Source of the DNA: Gammaproteobacteria bacterium
GTDB lineage: Bacteria; Pseudomonadota; Gammaproteobacteria; Thiohalomonadales; Thiohalomonadaceae
NCBI GenBank assembly: GCA_015231435.1
Contig: JADGBN010000010.1
Coordinates: 1 to 46,445 of the forward strand
Direction of reading: 5' to 3'
Length of the DNA: 46,445 bases
Positions 8,473 to 17,706 of this stretch are shown piece after piece. Position numbers and translations under genes: made by a program. Numbering within the stretch: position 1 is the stretch's first letter; each line of letters begins with the position of its first letter. The notes beneath the pieces are model-generated. The model saw only the letters and a list, made by a program, of their open reading frames with translations. It did no database searches and had not been told where the DNA came from.

Positions 8473-9784
8473 CAAACGACTCATCCGGCTTGGATGCCAG
8501 TCGCGTCACCAGCAACTGATCAATTTTATAGTGGTCAATATCGACCACCTCAAATTTGTAGCCTGCATGGGTTACCGAATCGGTTCGTTTAGGAACCTTG
8601 CGCAACATATACATCATGAAACCAGCAATGGTTTCATATTGATCATCATCAGGAAAACGCTCAATTTCGAGAATCCGCTGCAGGTCGCCAATCACGGTTA
8701 ACCCCTCGACCAACCAAGAGTTCTCATCGCGCTGAATAATCTGCTCTTCATCAATCGCTACATGGTCATCCCCGAGAAGTGCCAGGGTAATATCGTTTAG
8801 GGTAATCAGACCGACCACCAGTGCGTACTCATTAATAATGAGGGCAAAGCTTTCTCGCGCGGCTTTAAACTGCGCCATAATTTCCGCAAGGGAGAGACTC
8901 TCGGGAAGAATTAAGGCGTTACGCAACAGACCATCGCCATCCTCACGCAACACAATCGCCTTTCCCTGCAACAGGTGGCAGAGAATATCCTGCGCATCGA
9001 CATAGCCTATCACCTGATCAATCGCCCCCATACAGACCGGATATTTGGCATGGGGATTACCAATAATTTTCGTTCGGATACTCTCCTCACTCTCACCCCG
9101 CTCAATCCAGACAATCGACTCCCGCGTCGTCATGCTTGAGGGGGCGTTACGCTCCTCCAGCTCAAAAATATTTTCAATTAAACGTCGCTCATGCGCGGCC
9201 ACCTCGCCGGTCAGAGCACCCGCGTTGGTCATCGCGATAATATCAGCGGCAGTAATGTCATTAATCTGGGTCTGGGGGAAACCCAACAGGCGAATCACCT
9301 GATTGGCAATGCCGTTTAAGAGAAAGATCAGGGGTCGAAAAATCAGTATCGTCCAGCGAATCGGGCGAATGACGCGCAGCGCAAGACGCTCTGAAATTAC
9401 CATAGCGATCCGCTTGGGGATCAGATCTGCCAAGAGAATGAAGGCGACGGTCACCCCCGCAAAAGAGCTTAACGAGGCGAGGCTGGCGGCACGCTCATCA
9501 TCCAGCCATTGACCATAAAAAAGGGTAAGCGAGGGGGTATAGACACTTTCACCGATCACCCCGGCAAAAATCGCCACCACATTCAGGGCGATTTGCACGG
9601 TGGTAAAAAAATGGCCCGGCTGCGCCAGCAGTTCGAGTACCATCCCTGCCCGCGGATCGCCTTCATCGCGCAACTGCACCAACCTAATTTTACGACTGGC
9701 AGCAAGCGATATCTCCGCGCTGGAGAAGAAGGCGCTAATAAAAATTAACATAAAAATCAAAACCGTACTTGTCAATAAATCCAT
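8447..9784 (-). CDS. HlyC/CorC (CNNM, DUF21-CBS) family transporter
   Basis: SAFFSSAEISLAASRKIRL N-terminus, CBS pair, CorC C-terminal domain (ETIAGFMMYMLRKVPKRTD). Confidence 0.92.
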   Translation of the reverse strand: MDLLTSTVLIFMLIFISAFFSSAEISLAASRKIRLVQLRDEGDPRAGMVLELLAQPGHFFTTVQIALNVVAIFAGVIGESVYTPSLTLFYGQWLDDERAASLASLSSFAGVTVAFILLADLIPKRIAMVISERLALRVIRPIRWTILIFRPLIFLLNGIANQVIRLLGFPQTQINDITAADIIAMTNAGALTGEVAAHERRLIENIFELEERNAPSSMTTRESIVWIERGESEESIRTKIIGNPHAKYPVCMGAIDQVIGYVDAQDILCHLLQGKAIVLREDGDGLLRNALILPESLSLAEIMAQFKAARESFALIINEYALVVGLITLNDITLALLGDDHVAIDEEQIIQRDENSWLVEGLTVIGDLQRILEIERFPDDDQYETIAGFMMYMLRKVPKRTDSVTHAGYKFEVVDIDHYKIDQLLVTRLASKPDESFVSRAISEL

Positions 9785-9806
9785 GTTCAGGGTATCCGCA
9801 GTGAGC

Positions 9807-9899
9807 CCAATGCCATTAAGATAAGGGTGTCCACTGCCCGCTTACCGGGTCTCGGCAAGCGGGTGGTGGAGATCCTCAGGCTTAACTTAATGGCATTGA
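9807..9899. mobile_element. ~93-bp MITE-like element, different family
   Basis: CAATGCCATTAAGATAAG (9808-9825) versus reverse complement of right end CAATGCCATTAAGTTAAG; flanked by CAGTGAGC(C) at 9799 and 9900; internal CCCGCTT...AAGCGGG hairpin. Confidence 0.75.
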
Positions 9900-10036
9900 C
9901 AGTGAGCCAGATAAGTTACACGCCATGGGTACAGTATAACCATTTTTTTTATAGGTCGATAAGTAATCTGAATAGGTAGATTTATTAGCCTTTGCTAATA
10001 TCACCAATATCCTACTAAACAGAGCGTTGAAAAAAT

Positions 10037-11011
10037 TTGATGACCTACCGTGATACAACCTTTTTTCTCGGCTCAGCCGTATTAATTCTGCAGTTAGGGG
10101 CGACCATTCATTTTGAGAACGGCTTGACGCCACTCAACTTTGATGCCGACAGCAGTCGCCTCTTCGCGCAGCGCATCACAAATGAGACCGACCCAACCGA
10201 TTCAACTCACAGTTTTGACTGGCAGAAAAAGGCGCACCAACCGATCACCGGACTCACCCTCTACCCTGAACCCGCTGCAGAGAGTGATGCGGATCGCGCT
10301 GATGATCGTGAGGCTATCGTGAGCCGCAAAGAGTTCTTTTTCAAAAAAATATCCCCGTTGGTGCACCGCGTAAACAGCTCCTTAACCGCTGACCGCAGTC
10401 GTCTGCTGCGTCTAATTACCGCGCTTGAGCAGGATGAGATACTGCAAAAAAGGGATCAGCGCTGGCTGGCCACCCTTGCTGAAAACTATCGCGTTAGCAA
10501 AGATCCCCTCACCAGCATTGATGCCCGCGATGAACTCCTCTCCCGCGTTGATATTATCCCTGTCGATTTAGCCCTGGCGCAGGCAGCACTGGAGTCCGCC
10601 TGGGGCAAGTCACGCTTTGTGCTTGAGGGCAATAACCTTTTTGGTGTGATTGCCAACGACCCTGCTCAAGGTATCGGGCAGCAAAAACGCTCCGGCGAAG
10701 AGCGCCAGTATTTCCGTAAATTCAGCTCGTTACAGGACTCTATTGCCAACTACATCCTGTTGCTCAATAGCCACCCTGCCTACGAGCCGCTACGCCAGAT
10801 TCGTCAGGAGCTGCGTGCCAACTATCAACCGCTTAACGGCGAACAACTGGCAGAGGGGTTAATTAAATACTCCATAAAAGGTCAGGACTATATTAATCAA
10901 GTGCAACAGATGATTAGCTATAACCGCCTTGATCGCTTCCGCTACACACCGCACCACGCTATCGCCAATAACCAGCGTAGCAAGCCGGGTGATCCGGCCT
11001 CTGACGCCTAA
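10037..11011 (+). CDS. Bax-like glucosaminidase-domain protein
   Basis: LALAQAALESAWGKSRFVLEGNNLFGV...FSSLQDSIANYILLLNSHPAYEPLR. Confidence 0.85.
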   Translation: MMTYRDTTFFLGSAVLILQLGATIHFENGLTPLNFDADSSRLFAQRITNETDPTDSTHSFDWQKKAHQPITGLTLYPEPAAESDADRADDREAIVSRKEFFFKKISPLVHRVNSSLTADRSRLLRLITALEQDEILQKRDQRWLATLAENYRVSKDPLTSIDARDELLSRVDIIPVDLALAQAALESAWGKSRFVLEGNNLFGVIANDPAQGIGQQKRSGEERQYFRKFSSLQDSIANYILLLNSHPAYEPLRQIRQELRANYQPLNGEQLAEGLIKYSIKGQDYINQVQQMISYNRLDRFRYTPHHAIANNQRSKPGDPASDA

Positions 11012-11179
11012 ACATCTGTCGTCACCATTTTCTTAACGGTGTCAATTACCTGCTTACGTGGAACTGCACGCATATCGCGAATACGATAATGCACCCGAAA
11101 ATTGAATCGGTGTGTCGTGGTGCAAGCGACGAACCACCAATAATTGGTGCACCATCAGAGCGATTGGAAGATTGCTGTT

Positions 11180-11335
11180 ATGTGGCAAGATCCGATCGTT
11201 GAGGAGAGACGCAAACTACGCGACTCTTACGCTGCGGAACACCTGCAGGACATCAAGGCAATTTTTAGGGATACACACGACGTCAGCAGTTCACTACCCG
11301 TCAAGTGGTTTCGTTGCCAGCGCGCAAGCCTATAC
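11180..11335 (+). pseudogene. Remnant of a small DPIVEE-type hypothetical protein, frameshifted and abutted by an ERIC-like element
   Basis: MWQDPIVEERRKLRDSYAAEHLQDIKAIFRD in one frame; C-terminal VVSLPARKP in another; ERIC-like repeat begins at 11331. Confidence 0.55.
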
Positions 11336-11480
11336 CCTTTCTACTTGAAATTGCAGGGTCGTTGCACCAAAGGCCAAGCTGCGCACGCTGCAGTCGCTCA
11401 CCCCAATCACTTAGGTTGTCTAAGCTCATGGGGATTCGCGACTTTGCCGCCTACCTGCATTTCCAAGTAGTTTGGGTATA
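11331..11480. repeat. ERIC-like imperfect palindrome, copy 2 (150 bp)
   Basis: Same 27-nt ends as copy 1; contains an extra ~22 nt (CACCAAAGGCCAAGCTGCGCACG) relative to copy 1. Confidence 0.85.
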
Positions 11481-11626
11481 CACAGTGGCCGCCTTCTGCC
11501 TAACAAAAAAATCGAGCATGCTAATGAATGGGTGGTGCCGTCCTTTTACGGATGCCCATCGGTTCAAAGGCATGGCTTGATCATCTGGGAATAAGTAGTG
11601 AGATAATTAGTGTATTTAATAAACTG

Positions 11627-12355
11627 TCATCGCGATTTCGCTGTAATTTCGAGTCTGCGCTCAATATAGAATGAATAACCGTACTCTCCTTCCGCTAGCG
11701 CTATATGTTTTGAGCCTGTACATTTGCATAAATATTCAATCTCGTTGACAGAGCCCGGTTCTATCGTAACGATTTCTAGTATTTCCCCCACGGCTAAGCG
11801 ACGCAGTGAGCGGGCAGTATGCACTAACGGAAGCGGACACCCCATGCGTCTAGCATCAAGAGAATCTGCTATCTGCGGGTGTTTTGGCGCGTTGGGTAAC
11901 GCTCTGCCAAAGCTGTGATTTTCCAATTTTGCTGATGTCATTTTATTAAACGCAAGCTGTGCAGCATCCATTGTTGAGATTACCCAACTTGGCGCGGGTG
12001 TATTGCCATAGATATTGCACATGGAGGTAAGATATTTGGGATCAAACACACGAATTAATGTTGGTTCTGTTAATGAGTCAGCGAATGCGATCCCACAGTA
12101 GTCACGCGGATGTGATTGTCGAAGGTAGTCTTTAAGTGCTGTTAAAGCAGAGCTGATGTCACCACTGGTATTGACATCATTGCGCCGATTATAACCAGCG
12201 GTAGAGGCATCATTATTATGAAAATACCATTGGATATTATCCGAATGCTGTATGGCATACCAAATCTGATCAAGCGTATCCCAGTCAATGATACCGGCAA
12301 GCGTATCTGGCATTAACTCGATAGATTGAGTTGAGGTGGCGTTGTTTTTTAACAT
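11627..12355 (-). CDS. Protein with C-terminal TusA-like domain and unrecognised N-terminal domain
   Basis: C-terminus SLDARRMGCPLPLVHTARSLRRLAVGEILEIVTIEPGSVNEIEYLCKCTGSKHI matches the TusA CPxP pattern; ~165 aa N-terminus not recognised. Confidence 0.75.
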   Translation of the reverse strand: MLKNNATSTQSIELMPDTLAGIIDWDTLDQIWYAIQHSDNIQWYFHNNDASTAGYNRRNDVNTSGDISSALTALKDYLRQSHPRDYCGIAFADSLTEPTLIRVFDPKYLTSMCNIYGNTPAPSWVISTMDAAQLAFNKMTSAKLENHSFGRALPNAPKHPQIADSLDARRMGCPLPLVHTARSLRRLAVGEILEIVTIEPGSVNEIEYLCKCTGSKHIALAEGEYGYSFYIERRLEITAKSR

Positions 12356-12557
12356 CGTGCAACTCCTTACGATTACGGATCAAAAAATGGGTTACTAACG
12401 GTAATGAATAGCATGGAATTGCTCGTCATCTGGAAGCCTCTCTTGTCTGTAAGCCGAAGCGGCTTGTGCCAAGGAGTTCTATCCTATATTATCTTCTAAT
12501 AATTGATAATACATCGTTTTATTAATATAGTATCTCTGGTTTATTGAGAATAGATTT

Positions 12558-13505
12558 ATGTTAGTCGAGAGCATTTCCGACTTGATGGTGTTTACCCGTG
12601 CGGTAAAGGAGGGCAGCCTCAGCGCGGCGGGACGTGAACTCGGCATCTCGCTTGCCGTTGCGAGCAAGCGGCTGCAACGCCTAGAAGAACAGCTTGGCGT
12701 ACGCCTGCTCAACCGTTCCACGCGCCAGCTCAGCCTGACCAATGAGGGGACAGAGTACTACCACTACTGCGTACGCATCCTCGCTGAACTGGAAGAAGGC
12801 GAGGAGATGGTGACACGGGGCAACAAGGAACCCAAGGGCAACCTTAAAGTTACTGTACCCGCAGCCTTTGGACGCTTGCATATCGCGCCGCTGGTGCCAG
12901 AGTTTCTAAAGCGTTACCCAGCCATCAGGCTTACCCTGCATCTCACAGACACTCTTGTGGATATCATCGACCAAGGTTACGATCTTGCAGTGCGTATCGG
13001 TGAATTGAAAGATTCGAGCCTCGTTGCCAAGTCAATTGGCCGGGATCGCAGAGTAGTCGTCGCCACACCCTCTTACCTAGCGAGTTACGGTTCACCCCGT
13101 TCACCGCTGGATCTGAGCACGCACAATGCCCTGCTGTTTGCCAGCACGGACCATTGGAGTTTCACCGGCCCGAACGGAGAGGATGTCAGCGTCAAAGTCA
13201 GTGGGAATCTGGATACCAACAATTGCGATGCCCTGCGTGAGGCGATCTACGCTGACCTAGGGCTGGCACTGCGCCCAATGTGGGATGTTTGGCAAGATCT
13301 GCATAGTGGCAAATTGATCCGACTGCTGCCCGACTATACGCCACCTGCCTATCCAATTAATGCGGTGTATCCAAGTCGGCGCCTAATGCCAAAGAAGACC
13401 AGGATATTCATCGATCACCTGCTAAAGCGATTTGGCCCTATCCCCTATTGGGATGATCTGGCTGGCCAAGCGCCATCCGATATCACATTGCCGATTCAAC
13501 CCTGA
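12558..13505 (+). CDS. LysR family transcriptional regulator
   Basis: N-terminal HTH FTRAVKEGSLSAAGRELGISLAVASKRLQRLEEQLGVRLLNRSTRQLSLT plus effector domain. Confidence 0.95.
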   Translation: MLVESISDLMVFTRAVKEGSLSAAGRELGISLAVASKRLQRLEEQLGVRLLNRSTRQLSLTNEGTEYYHYCVRILAELEEGEEMVTRGNKEPKGNLKVTVPAAFGRLHIAPLVPEFLKRYPAIRLTLHLTDTLVDIIDQGYDLAVRIGELKDSSLVAKSIGRDRRVVVATPSYLASYGSPRSPLDLSTHNALLFASTDHWSFTGPNGEDVSVKVSGNLDTNNCDALREAIYADLGLALRPMWDVWQDLHSGKLIRLLPDYTPPAYPINAVYPSRRLMPKKTRIFIDHLLKRFGPIPYWDDLAGQAPSDITLPIQP

Positions 13506-13632
13506 AATGCATAAATATTTTTTAAGGAATCTTTCCGTACAAAATCTCATAAAAATCAACAGAGTCAGGCTTATGGGACCCAAATTGGCACAGGAAATAA
13601 AAGAACAATATATTCTGAATTACTTGAAAACT

Positions 13633-13903
13633 TTAGTCTTGACAATCAACCAAAACAGCGTCACCTGCATTAAAGCTAAAGGTTAATCGCCAGTTACCGT
13701 TCACTTTAACCGACCAGTGGTTACGCAACGATCCTTCAAAGGGTACAAATCCAGCCAAGGATATTCATATCATCAACCTGATTCGCTTGATTCAGCTGTG
13801 CTAACTGCCGACTCAGTTTGGCGGCATGCTTAGCCTGAATTCCCGCAGTGACACCTAATTGAAAAAATTGTTGTAATCCTTTGCGACGAAAATTCTTTAT
13901 CAT
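13633..13903 (-). pseudogene. higB: Frameshifted HigB-like (RelE superfamily) toxin gene
   Basis: MIKNFRRKGLQQFFQLGVTAGIQAKHAAKLSRQLAQLNQANQVDDMNIL then, one base shifted, AGFVPFEGSLRNHWSVKVNGNWRLTFSFNAGDAVLVDCQD-stop. Confidence 0.8.
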
Positions 13904-13961
13904 TCCAATAGTTTAGTCTGTAGCGTGATGCTATACAATCTCAAGCATCAAAGATATCAGA

Positions 13962-13996
13962 CTCGATTGTTCTGGAAGAATACAAGAACAATCGAG
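13962..13996. repeat. Perfect 12-bp inverted repeat (hairpin)
   Basis: CTCGATTGTTCT-ggaagaataca-AGAACAATCGAG. Confidence 0.7.
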
Positions 13997-14052
13997 ACCC
14001 CTTCGTAGGCAAAACTGCTTGGGAGTTTTCCGTTTCATGCTAAAATGAGACC

Positions 14053-15468
14053 ATGTTTAACTGGATATCCTCAAAAATTAAAAGTACGCGCGCAGCCGTC
14101 CCCGACACGCCCCCATCCACGGTTAACGTTATGACTTCAGAACCCCCTGAATCGACTACTGCCCCGACGATTATTCCGCGCAATCAACACCCCATCTCCC
14201 GAAAAAATATTAGCGATAACGCACTTAAGGTGCTCTATCGCCTCCATAAGGCGGGTTATTCCGCCTATTTGGTGGGGGGGGCGGTGCGCGATCTGCTGCT
14301 TGACCGCCACCCGAAAGATTTTGATATCACCACGGATGCCAGTCCTGAAGAGGTTAAAAAGCTTTTTGGTAACTGCCGTCTGATTGGTCGCCGTTTTCGC
14401 CTCGCCCATGTGATTTATGGCCGTGATGTCATTGAGGTTGCCACCTTTCGCGGCGCCCATGATGAGGAGGATCAGCAGACCTCTGAACATGGCATGCTGC
14501 TGCGAGATAATGTCTATGGCACGCTGGCGGAGGATGCTTGGCGGCGCGACTTTCGCGTCAATGCCCTCTACTACAACATTGCCGACTTCTCGCTGGTGGA
14601 CTATACCGGCGGACTTGCCGACATTCACAGCAAAGAACTCAATGTCATTGGCGATCCGCGTGAGCGCTTTATGCATGATCCGGTACGGATGCTGCGTGCT
14701 GTCCGTTTTGCCGCCAAACTGGGCTTTACCATTGACCGTCACAGTGAAGAGGCGATCACCTCACAGGGCCATCTCTTAAAGGCGATTGCCCCGGCACGTC
14801 TTTATGATGAGGGGTTAAAACTCTTTCTCAGCGGCAATGGACTGCGCAGTTTCGAACTGTTACGGCACTACGGTCTCTTTGGCACGCTCTACCCCGAGGT
14901 GGATGCCCTGCTGAATCAGCCGGAGAGCGACAACCACCGCACCCTAATTGAAAACGCCTTTCGCAATAGCGATGCCCGCATCGCTGCCGATAAACCGGTC
15001 ACCCCCGCTTTTCTTCACGCCGCACTGCTCTGGGGCGTGGTACAACAGCAACTCCATAGCGAGCAGGGTCGCTATAACTCCCCTGTTGAAGCCCTGGAAC
15101 AGATTGGCGAACAGGTTGCAGGACGCCAACAGCGCTACACCTCCACCCCGCGCCGTTTTGTCTTTCAGGCACGGGAGATCTGGACAATGCAACAGCGCCT
15201 GCTACGCCAGCAACAGCGTTCCGCCATCCCGTTACTGCAGAACAAGCGCTTTCGTGCCGCCTATGACTTCCTGCTGCTGCGCGCCGAAAGTGGTGAACCC
15301 CTGCAACCCCTCGCTGACTGGTGGACCGCACTGCAAAGCGCCGATCCCACAGCACAACAGCAACTCTTTGCCAATCCCGCTGATAACCGCACCCCGCGTA
15401 GCCGTGGCCCGCGACGCCGCAAACGTAAACCTGCTGCAGTCACAGCTCCCGCAGACCCCTCAGATTAA
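14053..15468 (+). CDS. pcnB: Poly(A) polymerase I
   Basis: AYLVGGAVRDLLLDRHPKDFDITTDASPEEVKKLFGNCRLIGRRFRLAHV nucleotidyltransferase core; basic C-terminal tail. Confidence 0.93.
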   Translation: MFNWISSKIKSTRAAVPDTPPSTVNVMTSEPPESTTAPTIIPRNQHPISRKNISDNALKVLYRLHKAGYSAYLVGGAVRDLLLDRHPKDFDITTDASPEEVKKLFGNCRLIGRRFRLAHVIYGRDVIEVATFRGAHDEEDQQTSEHGMLLRDNVYGTLAEDAWRRDFRVNALYYNIADFSLVDYTGGLADIHSKELNVIGDPRERFMHDPVRMLRAVRFAAKLGFTIDRHSEEAITSQGHLLKAIAPARLYDEGLKLFLSGNGLRSFELLRHYGLFGTLYPEVDALLNQPESDNHRTLIENAFRNSDARIAADKPVTPAFLHAALLWGVVQQQLHSEQGRYNSPVEALEQIGEQVAGRQQRYTSTPRRFVFQAREIWTMQQRLLRQQQRSAIPLLQNKRFRAAYDFLLLRAESGEPLQPLADWWTALQSADPTAQQQLFANPADNRTPRSRGPRRRKRKPAAVTAPADPSD

Positions 15469-15470
15469 AT

Positions 15471-16022
15471 GTGGTCGGCAATGACGCCATCTTTATCGCC
15501 CTTGGCAGCAATCTTGCCGGCCCGCTGGGGCAACCCGCAACCCAAATTGAATTAGCGATTGCCGCTGTTGCGCGGCTCCTAGGCTGTACACTCACCGCAC
15601 GTTCGCAGCTCTACCGCTCCGCAGCGCTGCATCTCCCTTTACACAAGCGCAGTGAGCAACCCGACTATATTAATGCGGTGATTGCGGTTGAGAGCACCTT
15701 AAGCCCGCCTCTGCTGCTCGCCCAGCTGCAGGGCATCGAAGCCGCCTTTGCACGGCAACGCGGCCCGCAGCGCTGGAGTGCCCGCACTCTCGATTTAGAT
15801 CTGCTCAGTTATGCGCAGGAGCAGTACCAAAGCGACTACCTCACCTTGCCGCACCCCGAAATGAGCCAGCGATCATTTGTGCTTCTGCCGCTTTTCGAAA
15901 TTGCCCCCGACTACCGTCTGAGTAACGGTCTGAGCGTTCGTCAACAACTTAAGCTGCTACCGCCAAGCCGCTGCGAAATCATCACTGGCCAACACGCTGC
16001 ACAGTTAAATCGGCAGGTTTGA
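15471..16022 (+). CDS. folK: 2-amino-4-hydroxy-6-hydroxymethyldihydropteridine pyrophosphokinase (GTG start)
   Basis: ALGSNL, QRGPQRWSARTLDLDLLSY, LPHPEMSQRSFVLLPLFEIAPD. Confidence 0.93.
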   Translation: MVGNDAIFIALGSNLAGPLGQPATQIELAIAAVARLLGCTLTARSQLYRSAALHLPLHKRSEQPDYINAVIAVESTLSPPLLLAQLQGIEAAFARQRGPQRWSARTLDLDLLSYAQEQYQSDYLTLPHPEMSQRSFVLLPLFEIAPDYRLSNGLSVRQQLKLLPPSRCEIITGQHAAQLNRQV

Positions 16023-17403
16023 TAGCTGACCGCTCACCTGCCAGCAGCCAGAAAAGTAGCGCCAATAGTAACAGTCCCGCTTGCGCCAACAGGAAGGCAG
16101 GAAAACTCGCCCCTAACAGCGGCACCAACAGCGCCGCCGTTAACGCCGCCATTACCGTTTGGGTCGAGCCTTGCAACGCCGCAGCTACACCACGATTGGC
16201 GGGCAGACAGTCAAAAGCCAACAGGGTAAAAGCCGGCAGCGCCAACGCAACACCCGCCGCATAGATCACCAGCGGAATCACCAGCGATAACAACGAAAGC
16301 GGTAGCAGCCACCCCTGTAGCAGATTGCTTACTAAGGCGATAATCATCAGCAGTAGCGCCTGCCGCGCAGTTTGCAACGCACTCTGACGTCGTGCCAACG
16401 CACCTGACAGTAAAGAGCCCGCCATTAACCCCCCGACCATCGGCACAAACTGCAGGGCAAAATCACGGCTGCTTAAACCGAGAATATCGACCAGCAGGGT
16501 CGGCGAGCCCACAATGAAGAGAAAGAGCCCGCTAAAGGCGCAGGCGATACTGAGAATAATCGCGACAAAACGACGATGGGTAAAGGTAGTACGATAGGTC
16601 GCCAGCACCCGACGCAACTGTAACGACTGACGCTGATCAAGCGCTAAGGTTTCGCGTAAAAAGAGCGAGCAGAGAAGTAGCGTCACGCTGCCATAGGCCA
16701 AGAGAAACCAGAAGATCGCCTGCCAGCTAAACTGCTGGTTTAACCAGCCCCCAAGGATCGGCGCTACCGCTGGGGCCACGGCAAAAAGTAACATAATATG
16801 GGATAGGGTGCGCTGGGCTTCCGCCGGCGAATAGGCATCACGAATCATCGCCCGTCCCGCCACCAAACCACCTCCCGCAGCGACCCCCTGTAACAGACGT
16901 CCCAACTGGAACAGCCCGATAGTCGGGGCGCTGGCACAGACAACCGAAGCGATCATATAGATGATTAGTGAGCCGATGATAATCGGTAGTCGCCCGTAGT
17001 GATCCGAGAGGGGGCCCCAAAAGAGAGTTGAGAGCGCAAAAGCGGCAAGATAGAAGGCGATACTCTGCGATAGTACCGCACGCGAAACGTCGTACTCTGC
17101 CTCGATGGCGGCAAAAGCGGGCAGATAGGTGTCAATGGTAAAGGGGCCGATCATCGACAGCAGCGCCACCGTGAGGGTCATCGGCAGCGCAGTGCCACGC
17201 ACCCGTTGTAAAAACAGGCGCAAGTTAACGCTTGTCCCAGCTTTTAAAACGCGCCTTGCAGTAGGTGAGAAGTTCATCGTAATCACGAAAATAGAGTTCG
17301 AAGCCCTCCTCTGCAGAGGCGTCATATTCACACCACTCGTTACTATGTTCCCGACAGATCTGCGGGCGATGCGGGTAGATGCCGCAGCGACCCTTTGCAT
17401 CAA
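15982..17403 (-). CDS. MFS multidrug transporter, Bcr/CflA family (true start probably near 17190-17230)
   Basis: FTIDTYLPAFAAIEAEYDVSRAVLSQSIAFYLAAFALSTLFWGPLSDHYGRLP. The N-terminal ~60 aa of the ORF overlap the next CDS and look spurious. Confidence 0.85.
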   Translation of the reverse strand: MMQRVAAASTRIARRSVGNIVTSGVNMTPLQRRASNSIFVITMNFSPTARRVLKAGTSVNLRLFLQRVRGTALPMTLTVALLSMIGPFTIDTYLPAFAAIEAEYDVSRAVLSQSIAFYLAAFALSTLFWGPLSDHYGRLPIIIGSLIIYMIASVVCASAPTIGLFQLGRLLQGVAAGGGLVAGRAMIRDAYSPAEAQRTLSHIMLLFAVAPAVAPILGGWLNQQFSWQAIFWFLLAYGSVTLLLCSLFLRETLALDQRQSLQLRRVLATYRTTFTHRRFVAIILSIACAFSGLFLFIVGSPTLLVDILGLSSRDFALQFVPMVGGLMAGSLLSGALARRQSALQTARQALLLMIIALVSNLLQGWLLPLSLLSLVIPLVIYAAGVALALPAFTLLAFDCLPANRGVAAALQGSTQTVMAALTAALLVPLLGASFPAFLLAQAGLLLLALLFWLLAGERSAIKPADLTVQRVGQ

Positions 17404-17674
17404 GATGCTGGCACGATGTGTTAATTAACATAAACCAGCCATCCTCATCCTTGTAGATCTCAATTAACTCATGGGAGATCTGCCAGAGCAGATGATCAAA
17501 GCTGGCGCGTGAACGGGGCGTATCAATCTGATGTGTCACATACCGACAGCAACGCGCCCCCTGACAGAGGCTGCACTTAATCTCGGCATCGACGCAGGCA
17601 TTCGCATTATCACTCATACTATTATCCGCATGGCGACGGCAACTCATTAAAAAAAATGCAGGATACCACGTCAT
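17225..17674 (-). CDS. YkgJ-family cysteine cluster protein
   Basis: CSLCQGARCCRYV...CQHLDAKGRCGIYPHRPQICREHS. Confidence 0.88.
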   Translation of the reverse strand: MTWYPAFFLMSCRRHADNSMSDNANACVDAEIKCSLCQGARCCRYVTHQIDTPRSRASFDHLLWQISHELIEIYKDEDGWFMLINTSCQHLDAKGRCGIYPHRPQICREHSNEWCEYDASAEEGFELYFRDYDELLTYCKARFKSWDKR

Positions 17675-17706
17675 GAGCGATGCAATGAACTACAATTGTT
17701 TACGTT

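Noticed and set aside
11144-11470. 108-aa ORF 11144-11470 and 91-aa ORF 11305-11580 as real proteins
   Set aside because: Most of their length is translated ERIC-like repeat; only the N-terminal part of one and the VVSLPARKP stretch of the other look like relics of a real gene.
13432-13686. 84-aa ORF overlapping LysR and the higB-like remnant
   Set aside because: Mixed translation of the LysR 3' end, intergenic DNA and the antisense of higB; no support.
15982-17403. Full 473-aa length for the Bcr/CflA-like protein
   Set aside because: The first ~60 residues overlap the YkgJ-like CDS and do not look like a transporter N-terminus; a later start is preferred.
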